Shown: positions 1 to 8,959 of the stretch, piece after piece | Position numbering within the stretch: the first letter of the stretch is position 1 | Layout of the letters: each line of letters begins with the position of its first letter | From: Bacteroidales bacterium UBA1392 | GTDB lineage: Bacteria; Bacteroidota; Bacteroidia; Bacteroidales; UBA932 | DNA length: 64,000 bases | Assembly (NCBI GenBank): GCA_002305275.1 | Contig: DBQO01000028.1 | Location: 4,430 to 68,429, forward strand | Direction: 5' to 3' | Translations under genes and position numbers: made by a program | The notes under the pieces: generated by a model | Databases searched by the model: none | Told to the model about the DNA's origin: nothing | Seen by the model: only the letters and a program-made list of their open reading frames with translations

Positions 1-1
1 A

Positions 2-817
2 ATAGCCGAGGAACTCCACAAGATATTGATGGCGGAGACTCCTTCCATAGGCTTGCGTCTGCTTGATGAATGTGCACTTTTGCCCTTGATACTCCCTGCC
101 ATTTCCAATTTGAAATCTGTAGAGATGGTTAATGGTTGTGGTCACAAAGACAACTTTGAGCATACTCTTCAGGTATTGGATAATGTGGCATCTGCGGGTG
201 GAGCTCTCTGGTTGCGTTGGGCTGCGCTGCTTCACGATGTGGGCAAGCCCGCCACCAAAAAGTTTGAAGCAGGTACCGGATGGACATTTCACGGACATGA
301 ATACGTGGGTAGTAAGATGGTTCCGGGTATATTTAAGCAGCTCAAGATGCCGCTAAACGATAAGATGAAATTTGTGCAGAAGATGGTTCTGCTTCATCTT
401 AGACCCATAGCTCTGGTTACCGAAGAGGTGACAGATTCCGCAGTGCGCCGTCTGCTCTTTGATGCGGGAGATGACATTGATGATCTGATGACTCTCTGTC
501 GGGCAGATGTTACCTCTAAGAATGAGTATAAGGTCAAGGCGATTCACCGTAATTTTGAAATTGTTGAGGCTAAACTGATAGAGGTTGAGGCCAAAGATGC
601 CCTCCGTAACTTCAAGAACCCCATCACCGGCGAATTGATTATGGAAAAATATGGCCTGCCGCCTTGTGCCACAATCGGTGTTATTAAAGAGTATATCAAG
701 AATGCCATTCTGGACGGAGAAATACCTAATGAATTTGAGGCAGCTTACCGTCTGATGGAGTCAAAGGCCGCTGAACTGGGTCTGGAGTCGAAAAGCCAAT
801 CATTTGAGAAGAAGTAA
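2..817 (+). CDS. cca: CCA-adding tRNA nucleotidyltransferase, 3' part
   Basis: The reading frame is open from the first bases of the window, so this is the C-terminal part (about 271 codons) of a gene that starts upstream. The visible part carries an HD-type phosphohydrolase domain: the [10 protein letters not shown] stretch, then [11 protein letters not shown] (the HD pair), then later His residues around HGHEYVGSK and LLHLRP. In Bacteroidota, HD-domain proteins of this form are tRNA nucleotidyltransferase/poly(A) polymerase family members that repair or add the 3' CCA of tRNAs; the tRNA-Phe in this window does not encode CCA, which fits the need for such an enzyme. The nucleotidyltransferase domain itself is outside the window, so the name rests on the HD part and its helical C-terminus. 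An internal TTG/ATG pair near position 26-29 is not the true start. Confidence 0.8.
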   Translation: MAEELHKILMAETPSIGLRLLDECALLPLILPAISNLKSVEMVNGCGHKDNFEHTLQVLDNVASAGGALWLRWAALLHDVGKPATKKFEAGTGWTFHGHEYVGSKMVPGIFKQLKMPLNDKMKFVQKMVLLHLRPIALVTEEVTDSAVRRLLFDAGDDIDDLMTLCRADVTSKNEYKVKAIHRNFEIVEAKLIEVEAKDALRNFKNPITGELIMEKYGLPPCATIGVIKEYIKNAILDGEIPNEFEAAYRLMESKAAELGLESKSQSFEKK

Positions 818-849
818 GTCTCCGAGAAGAGCTGACCCTTGCCTTAAAA

Positions 850-1887
850 CTAATCCTTTGAAATTTCGAGTCCGCTAAGACGCTGCTGCCATTTCCAGGC
901 TGAGCGGAGAGTTTCGTAGAGACTTTTGCGTGCATACCAGCCAAGTTCTTCGTTGGCGTAGGTGGGGTCTGCCCACATCGCTTCGATATCGCCTGCTCTT
1001 CTGCCGGTTATTCGGTAGTTGAGGTTCAAGTCGTTAACCTTTTCGAAGGTTTTTACGATTTCCATCGTGGAGACTCCGCGTCCCGTACCGATATTGAAAA
1101 CCTCATAGCTCTCTTTCATTTTGGAGCCAATCATTCTGTCTAGCGCAGCTACGTGCGCAGCCGCCAGATCATTGATGTCGATATAGTCGCGGATGCAAAA
1201 TCCGTCAGGAGTATTGTAATCGTCCCCGAAGATGCTCAACACCTCACGTATACCTGCTGCCGTCTGGGTAACATAGGGGAGAAGATTGTTGGGTACGCCT
1301 CGCGGCAATTCACCAATGAGTGCACTGGGATGTGCTCCTATGGGGTTGAAGTATCTTAGAGCGATGGATTTGATCGTTCCGTAGGCTTTGACGCTATCAC
1401 GGATTATATCTTCGGAGATGCGTTTTGTGTTGCCATAGGGAGACTCTGCCTCAAGTCGCGGGGTCTGCTCGGTAGCAGGTAGTACATCAGGCTGCCCATA
1501 TACGGTGCAAGATGAGGAGAAAACCAGATTTGGCACATTGTACTTACGCATCAGGGAAATAATATTTATAAGGGAGAGAAGGTTGTTGTGATAATACTCG
1601 AGGGGTTTTTCAACTGATTCCCCTACTGCCTTTGCCGCTGCAAAGTGTATAATTGAGTTAAATTTCCCCTTATCAAAAAGCTCTTCAAGCGCTACAATAT
1701 CACGGCAGTCAGCTTTGACAAAATCCGGCCTGACGCCGGTAATGGCCTCTATACCATCAATTACCGATTCTTCGGAATTTGACAGATTGTCGACAATAAT
1801 CACCTCATAACCCGCTTCAATCAGTTCCACAACGGTGTGTGAGCCTATATAACCCGTTCCTCCGGTAACCAATACTCCTTGCTTCAT
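850..1887 (-). CDS. galE: UDP-glucose 4-epimerase
   Basis: 345-residue short-chain dehydrogenase-type epimerase that interconverts UDP-glucose and UDP-galactose, feeding galactose use and cell-surface glycans. The NAD-binding loop GGTGYIG is at residues 9-15, the catalytic Ser region SSSCTVYG at 124-131, and the Y151-x-x-x-K155 pair in YGNTK. Length is normal for GalE (about 340). The C-terminus contains the expected NIGTGRGVS and GRRAGDIEAMWADP stretches. It converges on the cca fragment (32 bp between stops) and is divergent from the DUF6515 gene, with its own -7 box at 1911-1918. Confidence 0.95.
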   Translation of the reverse strand: MKQGVLVTGGTGYIGSHTVVELIEAGYEVIIVDNLSNSEESVIDGIEAITGVRPDFVKADCRDIVALEELFDKGKFNSIIHFAAAKAVGESVEKPLEYYHNNLLSLINIISLMRKYNVPNLVFSSSCTVYGQPDVLPATEQTPRLEAESPYGNTKRISEDIIRDSVKAYGTIKSIALRYFNPIGAHPSALIGELPRGVPNNLLPYVTQTAAGIREVLSIFGDDYNTPDGFCIRDYIDINDLAAAHVAALDRMIGSKMKESYEVFNIGTGRGVSTMEIVKTFEKVNDLNLNYRITGRRAGDIEAMWADPTYANEELGWYARKSLYETLRSAWKWQQRLSGLEISKD

Positions 1888-1910
1888 ATTACCATAATTT
1901 TAAGCTGATG

Positions 1911-1938
1911 CAAAAATAAGAAAAAAGAGTTATATTTG
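1911..1938. promoter_or_regulatory. Divergent promoter pair, galE / DUF6515 gene
   Basis: Two Bacteroidota-type -7 boxes lie back to back: on the minus strand TATTTTTG (1918 to 1911) facing galE, and on the plus strand TATATTTG (1931-1938) facing the gene at 1993. Both match TAnnTTTG exactly. No good -33 TTTG is seen for either, so strength is uncertain. Confidence 0.5.
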
Positions 1939-1992
1939 GTCCGTTATTTGATAATCATTAAGGTGAATACTCACCATTTAAATTTTTAAAAA

Positions 1993-3378
1993 ATGAAGAG
2001 GTTTACACAAGTAGCTTTAGTCCTTAGCATCATAATGATGTTGGCTAGCCCGAGTGAGGTATGGGGACAAAATAGGAGAACGAGCAGTTCGAGCAGTTCG
2101 AGCGAACGTAAAACCACTCAGAGCAGCAACTCTTCCAATAGTCGCTCAAGTAGCTCTTCATCCGACAGCCGTTCGAGTAGTTCGCAGAGCCGAACCACTT
2201 CCGGCAGCCGCTCTAGTAGTTCGCAGAGCCGAACCACTTCCGGCAGCCGTTCCGGCAGCTCACAGGAGCGTAGTACTTCAAGTTCTTCACAGAGAAGGAC
2301 GGGAGTGAAGGCTTCATCGGACAATACATTCGACTTCAAAGTCGATCCCAACTACAAGTCACCCTCCTCAAGTACTCAGTCACAGAGTACGACTACCCGC
2401 AGGAGGACTACAACTACTTCTGACCGTCAGGTGCAGGATTACAGAGGCAGCTCCGGTTCCAATGCAGGCTCCCGCAGCTCCACAGTCACCACAAGACGTA
2501 GTTCAAGCAGCTCTTCTGCAGTGACAGGTTCGGACAACGCTGCTACCAGAAGGAGTTCTACCTCAAGCAGACAGGCTGTAACTACGGACCGAAACAGATC
2601 TGATGCAAGCTCAAGTACCGGCAGATCATCTGTTTCAACTACCACCCGCAGGAATAACACCAGTGTAAACAGCACAGTTCCAAGGAGGAGCACTGATAGG
2701 GTTAATACACCTGCGACTGACCGTAAGCCCGCAGCCGTGCAATATCATAACAGCGTACCTCCGCCAAGGGATAAAAATTGGGTGAGACCCTATATCAAGA
2801 AGCACTACAAGCCGGTTCCTTCTTATCACTACGGTCATCACTACTTCGGTTACAGAATCCAATACCTTCCTTATAGAGCGGTACTCCGGATTCATAACCA
2901 CATCCACTACTACTATTATGATGGCATCTATTACCGCCCCTACTATGGAGGAGGATATGTGATTGCCCGTCCACCGGTAGGTACGTACATTAGCAACACC
3001 ATGCTCAACGTGGCTCTTACAGTAGCGGTCATAAATGCCCTAAACGATGCCGTATATCGCGCAAATCGTGCAGTTGCACTGGCTGAGAGATACTCAAGGA
3101 TCAATACCTCCTACAATATAAGGAACGTTGACTCTTATGTGACGAACGTAGCGAACCAAAATGAAGAATATTACTATCAGGATGGAGTTTTCTACACCCT
3201 TTCAGACGGCCATTACTATGTAATAGAACCTCCAATCGGGGCTCTCATCACTCAGTTGCCGGAAGATTACGTTGAGGTGGAAATAGGTGGCGAGACCTAT
3301 TATCAGGTTGAAGATGCACTCTACAAAGTGACGGTTATAGACGGAGCCCTCTACTTCGAGGTGGTTCTAGCCCTATAA
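1993..3378 (+). CDS. Secreted Ser/Arg-rich DUF6515-family protein
   Basis: 461 residues. A Sec signal peptide (about residues 1-26, ending near EVWGQ) precedes some 210 residues of Ser/Thr/Arg low-complexity sequence, then a basic His/Tyr-rich section (about 270-320, with HYGHHYFGYR), a short hydrophobic stretch (about 335-355, NVALTVAVINAL), and a C-terminal Tyr-rich domain (about 390-461: EEYYYQDGVFY, PPIGALITQLPEDY, GETYYQVEDALYKV) that resembles the DUF6515 family found next to outer-membrane or envelope proteins. Function unknown; location probably periplasmic or surface. The low-complexity region contains a 39-bp tandem repeat. It is followed after 17 bp by a glycosyltransferase gene in the same direction. 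Confidence 0.7.
   Translation: MKRFTQVALVLSIIMMLASPSEVWGQNRRTSSSSSSSERKTTQSSNSSNSRSSSSSSDSRSSSSQSRTTSGSRSSSSQSRTTSGSRSGSSQERSTSSSSQRRTGVKASSDNTFDFKVDPNYKSPSSSTQSQSTTTRRRTTTTSDRQVQDYRGSSGSNAGSRSSTVTTRRSSSSSSAVTGSDNAATRRSSTSSRQAVTTDRNRSDASSSTGRSSVSTTTRRNNTSVNSTVPRRSTDRVNTPATDRKPAAVQYHNSVPPPRDKNWVRPYIKKHYKPVPSYHYGHHYFGYRIQYLPYRAVLRIHNHIHYYYYDGIYYRPYYGGGYVIARPPVGTYISNTMLNVALTVAVINALNDAVYRANRAVALAERYSRINTSYNIRNVDSYVTNVANQNEEYYYQDGVFYTLSDGHYYVIEPPIGALITQLPEDYVEVEIGGETYYQVEDALYKVTVIDGALYFEVVLAL
2176..2253 (+). repeat. 39-bp tandem repeat, two copies, inside the Ser-rich coding region
   Basis: Copies at 2176-2214 and 2215-2253 differ at only two or three bases at their ends. Each encodes 13 residues of the form SSSQSRTTSGSRS, so a change in copy number keeps the frame. 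Confidence 0.9.
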
Positions 3379-3395
3379 CTCCGGAATCCTCCTGT

Positions 3396-4406
3396 ATGGA
3401 TTGTGCTATAGTCATACTTAATTGGAATGGTCGGAATTATCTTGAAAGGTATATTCCGACCCTTCTTAATTGTATGACAGGTGATCATTGTTTTGTGGTT
3501 GTGGCAGACAACGGTTCGGAAGATGGATCCGTGGAGTGGCTAAAAAATAATCATCCTGACATACGAGTCATAGAGTTTGATCGCAATTGGGGCTTTACGG
3601 GTGGCTACAATCGTGCCCTGGCCGAAATTGAGGCCGATTATTATGTGTTGCTCAACTCAGATGTCGAGGTAACTCCCGGCTGGGCAGATACCCTTCTTTC
3701 CTTCATGGAGGAGCACCCCGAGGTAGGTGTGTGTCAACCGAAGGTACTTTCAGTGGCAGACAAAGACTCTTTCGAATATGCCGGTGCAGCAGGAGGCTTT
3801 TTAGATAAATACGGATATCCATTTTGCAGGGGACGCATCCTTTCCAATATAGAGAAGGATTACGGACAATATGACCAGCCGAAAGAGGTATTCTGGGCTA
3901 CCGGTGCCTGTCTGATGATCAGATCTTCTCTTTATCACCATCTAGGTGGTCTGGATGAACTGTTTTTTGCCCACATGGAGGAGATAGACCTCTGCTGGCG
4001 AGCAAAACTGTTAGGGTATGAGGTATGGGCTATCCCTTCCTCAAAAGTCTACCATGTCGGCGGTGGTACTCTTCCCAATGAATCTCCCCACAAGCTCTAT
4101 CTTAATTACCGCAACAGTCTCCTGATGCTATGGAAAAACCTTCCCGAAAAGATTCGCCGGAGGAGAATGTTAGTTCGTAAATGTCTTGACGGAGTTTCTG
4201 CCTTTATATATCTCATTACCGGCAAAATTGAAAATTTAAAGGCCGTATGGCGAGCTCATCGTGATTATTACCGAATGAAACGCGAGCTTGACCCTTCTCC
4301 ATTTTCTGAAGAGATCAACAATAAGGGCTATTACCCTTATAGCATAGTGCTGCAATTTTACCTCTCGCGTGGAAAAATCACTTTTGACAAGCTCAAAAAT
4401 CTCTAA
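3396..4406 (+). CDS. Family 2 glycosyltransferase (rhamnosyltransferase-like)
   Basis: 336 residues with a GT-A fold from the N-terminus: IVILNWNG (about residues 5-12), ADNGSEDGS (the nucleotide-binding loop), LLNSDVEV (the metal-binding Asp), and the acceptor-side TGACLMIRSSLYHHLGG and FFAHMEEIDLCWR region with the likely catalytic acidic pair. It transfers a sugar from a nucleotide donor to a surface polysaccharide or glycoprotein; donor and acceptor cannot be read from the sequence. No membrane anchor apart from a short hydrophobic patch near FIYLITGKI. It follows the DUF6515 gene by 17 bp and converges on the small LysR-type gene (9 bp between stops). Confidence 0.85.
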   Translation: MDCAIVILNWNGRNYLERYIPTLLNCMTGDHCFVVVADNGSEDGSVEWLKNNHPDIRVIEFDRNWGFTGGYNRALAEIEADYYVLLNSDVEVTPGWADTLLSFMEEHPEVGVCQPKVLSVADKDSFEYAGAAGGFLDKYGYPFCRGRILSNIEKDYGQYDQPKEVFWATGACLMIRSSLYHHLGGLDELFFAHMEEIDLCWRAKLLGYEVWAIPSSKVYHVGGGTLPNESPHKLYLNYRNSLLMLWKNLPEKIRRRRMLVRKCLDGVSAFIYLITGKIENLKAVWRAHRDYYRMKRELDPSPFSEEINNKGYYPYSIVLQFYLSRGKITFDKLKNL

Positions 4407-4415
4407 AGTACTCCA

Positions 4416-4667
4416 TCAATCTTTGATTGTCTCGATAGATTGGTATAGCGCAAGTATTTTATCAGCTATTTCCAGTAGTTCTTCACCCTTTTTCGTCAGA
4501 ACGAGGGTCTGGCTTATTCTTAGAAACAATGCTCCGCCAAGCTCTTTTTCGAGTAAAGCAATATGTTTGGAAACAGCCGGTTGGGATATGCCGAGAATCT
4601 TTGCCGTCTTTACAAAACTCAACTGACGGGCAGCTACGGCAAACACTTGCAATCTTTTGTCTATCAT
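4416..4667 (-). CDS. HTH-only LysR-type DNA-binding protein
   Basis: 83 residues, covering only the winged helix-turn-helix of the LysR family: MIDKRLQVFAVAA, SFVKTAKILGISQPAVSKHI (recognition helix) and LGGALFLR, then a helix DKILALYQSIETIKD. The roughly 200-residue effector-binding domain of normal LysR regulators is absent, and the next gene starts 10 bp beyond the stop, so there is no room for a lost remainder. It could be a stand-alone DNA-binding protein or a truncated relic that still reads open. It is divergent from the M16 peptidase gene and may regulate it. Confidence 0.75.
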   Translation of the reverse strand: MIDKRLQVFAVAARQLSFVKTAKILGISQPAVSKHIALLEKELGGALFLRISQTLVLTKKGEELLEIADKILALYQSIETIKD

Positions 4668-4674
4668 AATGGCA

Positions 4675-4701
4675 CAAATTTAGCAAAAATGAATAAATTT
4701 G
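4675..4701. promoter_or_regulatory. Divergent -7 boxes, LysR-like gene / M16 peptidase gene
   Basis: TAAATTTG occurs on the minus strand (4682 to 4675, toward 4667) and again on the plus strand (4694-4701, toward 4750). Both fit TAnnTTTG. The two boxes are 11 bp apart, so a regulator bound here could affect both genes. Confidence 0.5.
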
Positions 4702-4749
4702 TAAGATTTAGTTCAATTTTAAAAAACACAATTATAATATTTACCTAAA

Positions 4750-7560
4750 ATGAGAAATTTAATTTCAATGATTCTGTCACTCTTTGTGACATTTATTTCT
4801 TTCGCACAGGTCAATCCGCAGGGCCTCATTGAGAGAGACCCTTCCGTGAGATACGGCAAGTTTGATAATGGATTGACCTATTATATAAAACACAATGATA
4901 AGCCCGCTGAAAGAGCTGACTACTATCTTTTTACCAATGTGGGTGCAATCCAGGAGACTCCTGCCCAAAATGGCCTTGCTCACTTCCTTGAGCACATGGC
5001 GCTCAACGGCACTAAGAATCTCCCCGGCAAGATGATGATCAATTATTTCGAGAGTATCGGAGCAAGTTTCGGTGCAAATATCAATGCTTCCACAGGAGTG
5101 GAGCAAACAATGTATATGCTCAACAACATTCCTACCACAAGGGAAGGCATTATTGACACAGCACTGCTTATAATGCACGACTATTCTGCCTTTGTAACAA
5201 ATGATCCGGTCGAAATAGATAAGGAGCGGGGCGTAATCATAGAGGAGTGGCGTACACGCCGCACCGCCGAGTGGAGAAGTACCGAGAAGGCTTGGGAGCA
5301 TCTCTATAAAGGATCAAAGTATGCCACCTGTAATATCATCGGTACCAAGGAAAATCTCGAAACCTTCCCCGCAAGCGAACTCCAGGATTTCTATCACACC
5401 TGGTACCGTCCGGACCTTCAGGCAGTGGTTGTAGTTGGAGACATCGACCCGGAAGTGATTGAGGCGAAGCTGAGGGCGCTTTTTGAGGATATTCCCGCAC
5501 GAGAGAATCCCAAACCCAAGGAGGAGATATTCCTTCCGGAAAATGAAGAACCCATAGTGGGTATTATCACCGATCCCGAAGAGAGAGTGAGTCAGGTGCA
5601 GTTTGTGGTAAAATACCCCCTTCTGACTCCGAGGATGGCACGCCAGTATGGTGCAGGCTTTATGAATGACCTTGCCGTAGATTTGGTAAATGCTGTTTTT
5701 TCCGAGAGATTTGATGATATTAGAAAGAAGGCCGACGCTCCATTCTTTGCCGGCTTCGCTGCATTTACGAATCTGATCACCACTTCGGATGCATTTATGG
5801 CAAACGTGGTCTTCTCTGATGGCGAGTCTTTAAATGCATTTGAGGCAGCTTTGATTGAAATAGAGAAGGCTAAAAGGTTCGGATTTACGGAGGGTGAACT
5901 CGAGCGTGCAAAGACCAATATGATTGCAAATGCCGAAAGAGCTACTTCCAATGCTGAAAGTCGTAAGAATGGTGAATATGTACGGGATTATATGTCTGAC
6001 TTCTTCCAGGGTTGGCCTTTTATGACTCCTGCATATAAAGAAGAGCAGATAAAAGGTTATCTTCCATTTCTTTCCATAGATGTGATCAATGCGTTCCTCA
6101 AGAGTATCTCTTATGATAAAAATGCAGTGGTTCTCTATCTGGCTCCTGAACGTGAGGGTCTTGTGCACCCGAAAGAGCAGGATTTCGTAGCTATCATGGA
6201 AAAGGTGAAGAGTGCTGAAATGGAGTCTGATATTAAGGAAGAGGAGTTTGGAGAGCTGGTAGATTCAGCGCTTCTTTTAGGCAGTAAAGTGAAACAAGAG
6301 AAAGAGGGTCTTTTCAATTCTACTGTATGGAGACTTGAGAATGGTATCAATGTCGTTGTAAGACCTTCGGATTATAAAAAGGAAGAGGTAACGTTCCGTC
6401 TACAGGTGCCCGGTGGAAAATCTTTGATTGCAGAGTCGGAACTTCCTTCACTTGATGACAATATGTTGGTTTTATATGGCAATTTGTCAGGCGTCTCTCA
6501 TTTTCCCTCAACTATTTTGAGTAAGATGCTTACCGGTAAAATAGTCTCCGAGTCACCCTTCATCGGTGATGAATTCCACGGAATAACCGGTCAAAGTTCA
6601 CCAAAGGATTTCGAGACACTCATGCAATTGGTCTATCTGCAGGTGACTGAGCCAAGGTTTGTTGCGGAAGAGATTGCCCCTGCATTTGCCCAGATGAATG
6701 CCATAGTGCCTAATCTTTCCAAACAGCCCAACTTCATCTTCGGGGATGCATACATGAAGACTGCTTACGGAAATAACCCTCGCAAACAGTTGATCTCAAT
6801 GGACATGGTAAGCAAAATGTCCGTGACGTCACTTGAACAATCCTACAAGACCCTATTCTCCAATATGGCAGGTGCCAGCGTATATATCACAGGCAATGTA
6901 GACCTTGAGACCATCAAGCCTTTGGTAGAGAAATATATCGGTTCTCTCCCCGCTATCGGTGGGGGAAGCGCATATATCGATCACAATATCCAAGTTGTGC
7001 CAGGTAAAGTTGAGAATGTTTTCAATGCCCCTATGACTACTCCAAAGAGTACCGTATTGCTGATATATAGCGGTGATGTAAAATATGATCTTGAAAACGT
7101 GCTTACAATGCAGGCCTTCCGTTATGTTCTCGATCTGGTTTATACCGAAACTATCAGGGAAGAGGAGGGTGCAACTTATGGTGTGGGCACACAGGGTTCC
7201 GTTTCAGCAATACCTCAAAACAGGGGTGAGATGCTCATTCAGTTTGATACGGATCCCGCCAGGGCTGAAGATATGATCAAATTGGCAATTAAAGGTGTTG
7301 AGGATCTGGCAAATAATGGTCCCAGTGAAGAGCAGATGGTAAAAGTAAGGGAGAATTTCCTCAAAAATGTCTCCGAATCCCGTATCAACAACAGTTATTG
7401 GTCAAACAACCTGCGTCAGTTTGATCTTACAGGTGTGGACCTAGATACTGAGCGCGAAGCAGTAATCAATTCCCTCACCTCTGAAAAGGTGAAGAATTTT
7501 GTTGCGGACTTCATCGGCCAAGGCAACTTTGTCAAGATTGTGATGAACCCCGAGGAGTAG
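4750..7560 (+). CDS. M16 family zinc peptidase (pitrilysin/PqqL-like)
   Basis: 936 residues with a signal peptide (cleavage near SFAQ, about residue 20). The inverted zinc site HFLEH is at residues 78-82 and the third ligand lies in ERGVIIEEW at about 157-165. The length fits a full M16 peptidase of two homologous halves; the C-terminal half (from about 520) has the REEEGATYGVG stretch typical of the inactive partner half. It should degrade peptides in the periplasm or at the outer membrane. Start: ATG with TAAATTTG 49 bp upstream. The stop codon abuts the heptamer repeat array. Confidence 0.9.
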   Translation: MRNLISMILSLFVTFISFAQVNPQGLIERDPSVRYGKFDNGLTYYIKHNDKPAERADYYLFTNVGAIQETPAQNGLAHFLEHMALNGTKNLPGKMMINYFESIGASFGANINASTGVEQTMYMLNNIPTTREGIIDTALLIMHDYSAFVTNDPVEIDKERGVIIEEWRTRRTAEWRSTEKAWEHLYKGSKYATCNIIGTKENLETFPASELQDFYHTWYRPDLQAVVVVGDIDPEVIEAKLRALFEDIPARENPKPKEEIFLPENEEPIVGIITDPEERVSQVQFVVKYPLLTPRMARQYGAGFMNDLAVDLVNAVFSERFDDIRKKADAPFFAGFAAFTNLITTSDAFMANVVFSDGESLNAFEAALIEIEKAKRFGFTEGELERAKTNMIANAERATSNAESRKNGEYVRDYMSDFFQGWPFMTPAYKEEQIKGYLPFLSIDVINAFLKSISYDKNAVVLYLAPEREGLVHPKEQDFVAIMEKVKSAEMESDIKEEEFGELVDSALLLGSKVKQEKEGLFNSTVWRLENGINVVVRPSDYKKEEVTFRLQVPGGKSLIAESELPSLDDNMLVLYGNLSGVSHFPSTILSKMLTGKIVSESPFIGDEFHGITGQSSPKDFETLMQLVYLQVTEPRFVAEEIAPAFAQMNAIVPNLSKQPNFIFGDAYMKTAYGNNPRKQLISMDMVSKMSVTSLEQSYKTLFSNMAGASVYITGNVDLETIKPLVEKYIGSLPAIGGGSAYIDHNIQVVPGKVENVFNAPMTTPKSTVLLIYSGDVKYDLENVLTMQAFRYVLDLVYTETIREEEGATYGVGTQGSVSAIPQNRGEMLIQFDTDPARAEDMIKLAIKGVEDLANNGPSEEQMVKVRENFLKNVSESRINNSYWSNNLRQFDLTGVDLDTEREAVINSLTSEKVKNFVADFIGQGNFVKIVMNPEE

Positions 7561-7563
7561 CCA

Positions 7564-7718
7564 TTGGCGATTGGCTGTTGGCCGTTGGCTATTGCTAATG
7601 GCCAATGGCTAAAGGCTAAAGGCCAAAGGCTAATGGCTAAAGGCTAAAGGCCAAAGGCTAATGGCTAATGGCTAAAGGCCAAAGGCTAATGGCTAATGGC
7701 TAAAGGCTAAAGGCTACA
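7564..7718. repeat. Intergenic heptamer array (GGCYAAW family)
   Basis: From 7600 to 7718 there are 17 consecutive 7-bp units, nearly all GGCTAAA, GGCTAAT or GGCCAAA, in perfect register. They are preceded at 7564-7591 by four units of the form TTGGCNN, and then one base is lost in the register. The array lies between the M16 stop codon and the signal peptide gene at 7748, and is not translated in any sensible frame. Confidence 0.95.
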
Positions 7719-7747
7719 GACCAATTGCTAAGCAGGGTAGAGGGAAT

Positions 7748-8152
7748 ATGAATCTGCGACTTTTCTTAAGGCTCTTATCGGTGGTTTTGGCGTTAGTCCT
7801 GACTCTGCCCTATATCACTTATGGTCAGGATCTGGCAGAAAATAGGATACTCGGTATATGGATGGACGAAAAGGGCGAAACCAGGTCTGAGTTTTATCGC
7901 AATGATGACGGAACTTTCGGTGCGAAAGTCCTCTGGCATGTGAATCCTAAAAAGCAGGACCGCGTCAATCTTGTCTTCATTAAGGATATGCACTACAACC
8001 CTTCCGACAGTACCTGGAGAACATCTTATATGTACTCACCCGACCATCGATTGGTAGCAAGGGGTACTCTTTGGATAAAGGATGGTCTCCTTTATGTCAA
8101 TGGTCGCAAATTCGGTATCTCTGCCACCCGCCGCTTTTTTCGCATAGAATAG
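7748..8152 (+). CDS. Small exported DUF2147-like protein
   Basis: 134 residues. The signal peptide covers about residues 1-26 (LALVLTLPYITYGQ). The mature part, with ILGIWMDEKGETRSEFYR near the start, GTFGAKVLWHVN, a central DSTWRTSYMYSPDHR and a terminal GLLYVNGRKFGISATRRFFR, has the layout of DUF2147 lipocalin-like domains (small beta-barrels of unknown function). It is at the short end for the family. It sits just after the heptamer array and converges on cutC (37 bp apart). Confidence 0.6.
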   Translation: MNLRLFLRLLSVVLALVLTLPYITYGQDLAENRILGIWMDEKGETRSEFYRNDDGTFGAKVLWHVNPKKQDRVNLVFIKDMHYNPSDSTWRTSYMYSPDHRLVARGTLWIKDGLLYVNGRKFGISATRRFFRIE

Positions 8153-8189
8153 TTGTATTCGCAGGAATTCCGATAGGACAGATATTTTT

Positions 8190-8843
8190 TCAGACAAAAC
8201 CGTCCAACAAACTTAGACGGGATCCGTGAATTTCCGGAACGGAGGTTTCTGCAATAAGTTGTCCGGCATTTTTGGGAGTAATCCCGGCTCCTGCCATTAT
8301 CAATGTACCGCTGCCTATACTCATTTTTACCATACTGGCAATAGTCTCGCGCCCTTCAAATGCCGACTCTGCTCCTCCCGAAGTCAGCACGCGATCTGCC
8401 CCAAGATCAATTACTCTATCCAATGCCTTAAAGATATCTCTTGAACGATCGATCGCACGATGAAATGTAATCGAAAGGGCGTATTGGCGCGCGGCGGCGA
8501 ACATTTCCCGGCAAGCGCCCTGCTCTATGGAGCGATCACGCGACAGAGCGCCGATCACCACACCATCTACCACCTTTCCTTCCTCTGTAATTAAAGAGCC
8601 GCAGAACTCGATATCCCGCAGAATACGGGAAATTTCTGCAGCAGAATAGTAGAAATCCCCTCCACGCGGTCTTATCAGTACATGAAGGCCGATATTCAAC
8701 TGCGTACGCGCCTGCTCTATCTCATCGTAAGCAGGCGTTATGCCTCCTACAGAGAGGTCATTGCAAAGTTCTACTCTAAGAGCTCCTTTCTCCTGCGCTT
8801 TAAGCGCAATATCTATATTTTCCGAACAAATTTCTATGAGCAT
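8190..8843 (-). CDS. cutC: CutC family protein (copper homeostasis)
   Basis: 217 residues from the ATG at 8843. The N-terminus MLIEICSENIDIAL is the family's usual start; an upstream in-frame ATG at 8861 would add residues not seen in the family and lies above a -7 box. TIM-barrel motifs visible are GALRVELCNDLSVGG, IRPRGGDFYYS, VIGALSRDRSI, TFHRAIDRS and RVLTSGG. CutC proteins have been linked to copper tolerance, but the biochemical role is still unclear. A TATATTTG -7 box on the minus strand (8855 to 8848) is only 4 bp from the chosen ATG, so the transcript would have almost no leader. Confidence 0.85.
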   Translation of the reverse strand: MLIEICSENIDIALKAQEKGALRVELCNDLSVGGITPAYDEIEQARTQLNIGLHVLIRPRGGDFYYSAAEISRILRDIEFCGSLITEEGKVVDGVVIGALSRDRSIEQGACREMFAAARQYALSITFHRAIDRSRDIFKALDRVIDLGADRVLTSGGAESAFEGRETIASMVKMSIGSGTLIMAGAGITPKNAGQLIAETSVPEIHGSRLSLLDGFV

Positions 8844-8959
8844 GGTACAAATATAGGTCAATTTTCGTAAATTGCAGAGTTATGTTAAAGGCGTGTTTCT
8901 GCAAAAGCTGAAAAAAGAGAGCGCCGGATCATAATTACCGAAAACTTAAATACTGCAAT

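Noticed and set aside
2054..2693. Overlapping open frames on both strands in the Ser-rich gene
   Set aside because: They are by-products of repetitive AGC/TCG codons in the real frame.
7564..7718. CRISPR array
   Set aside because: The units are 7 bp with no spacers, and no cas genes are in the window.
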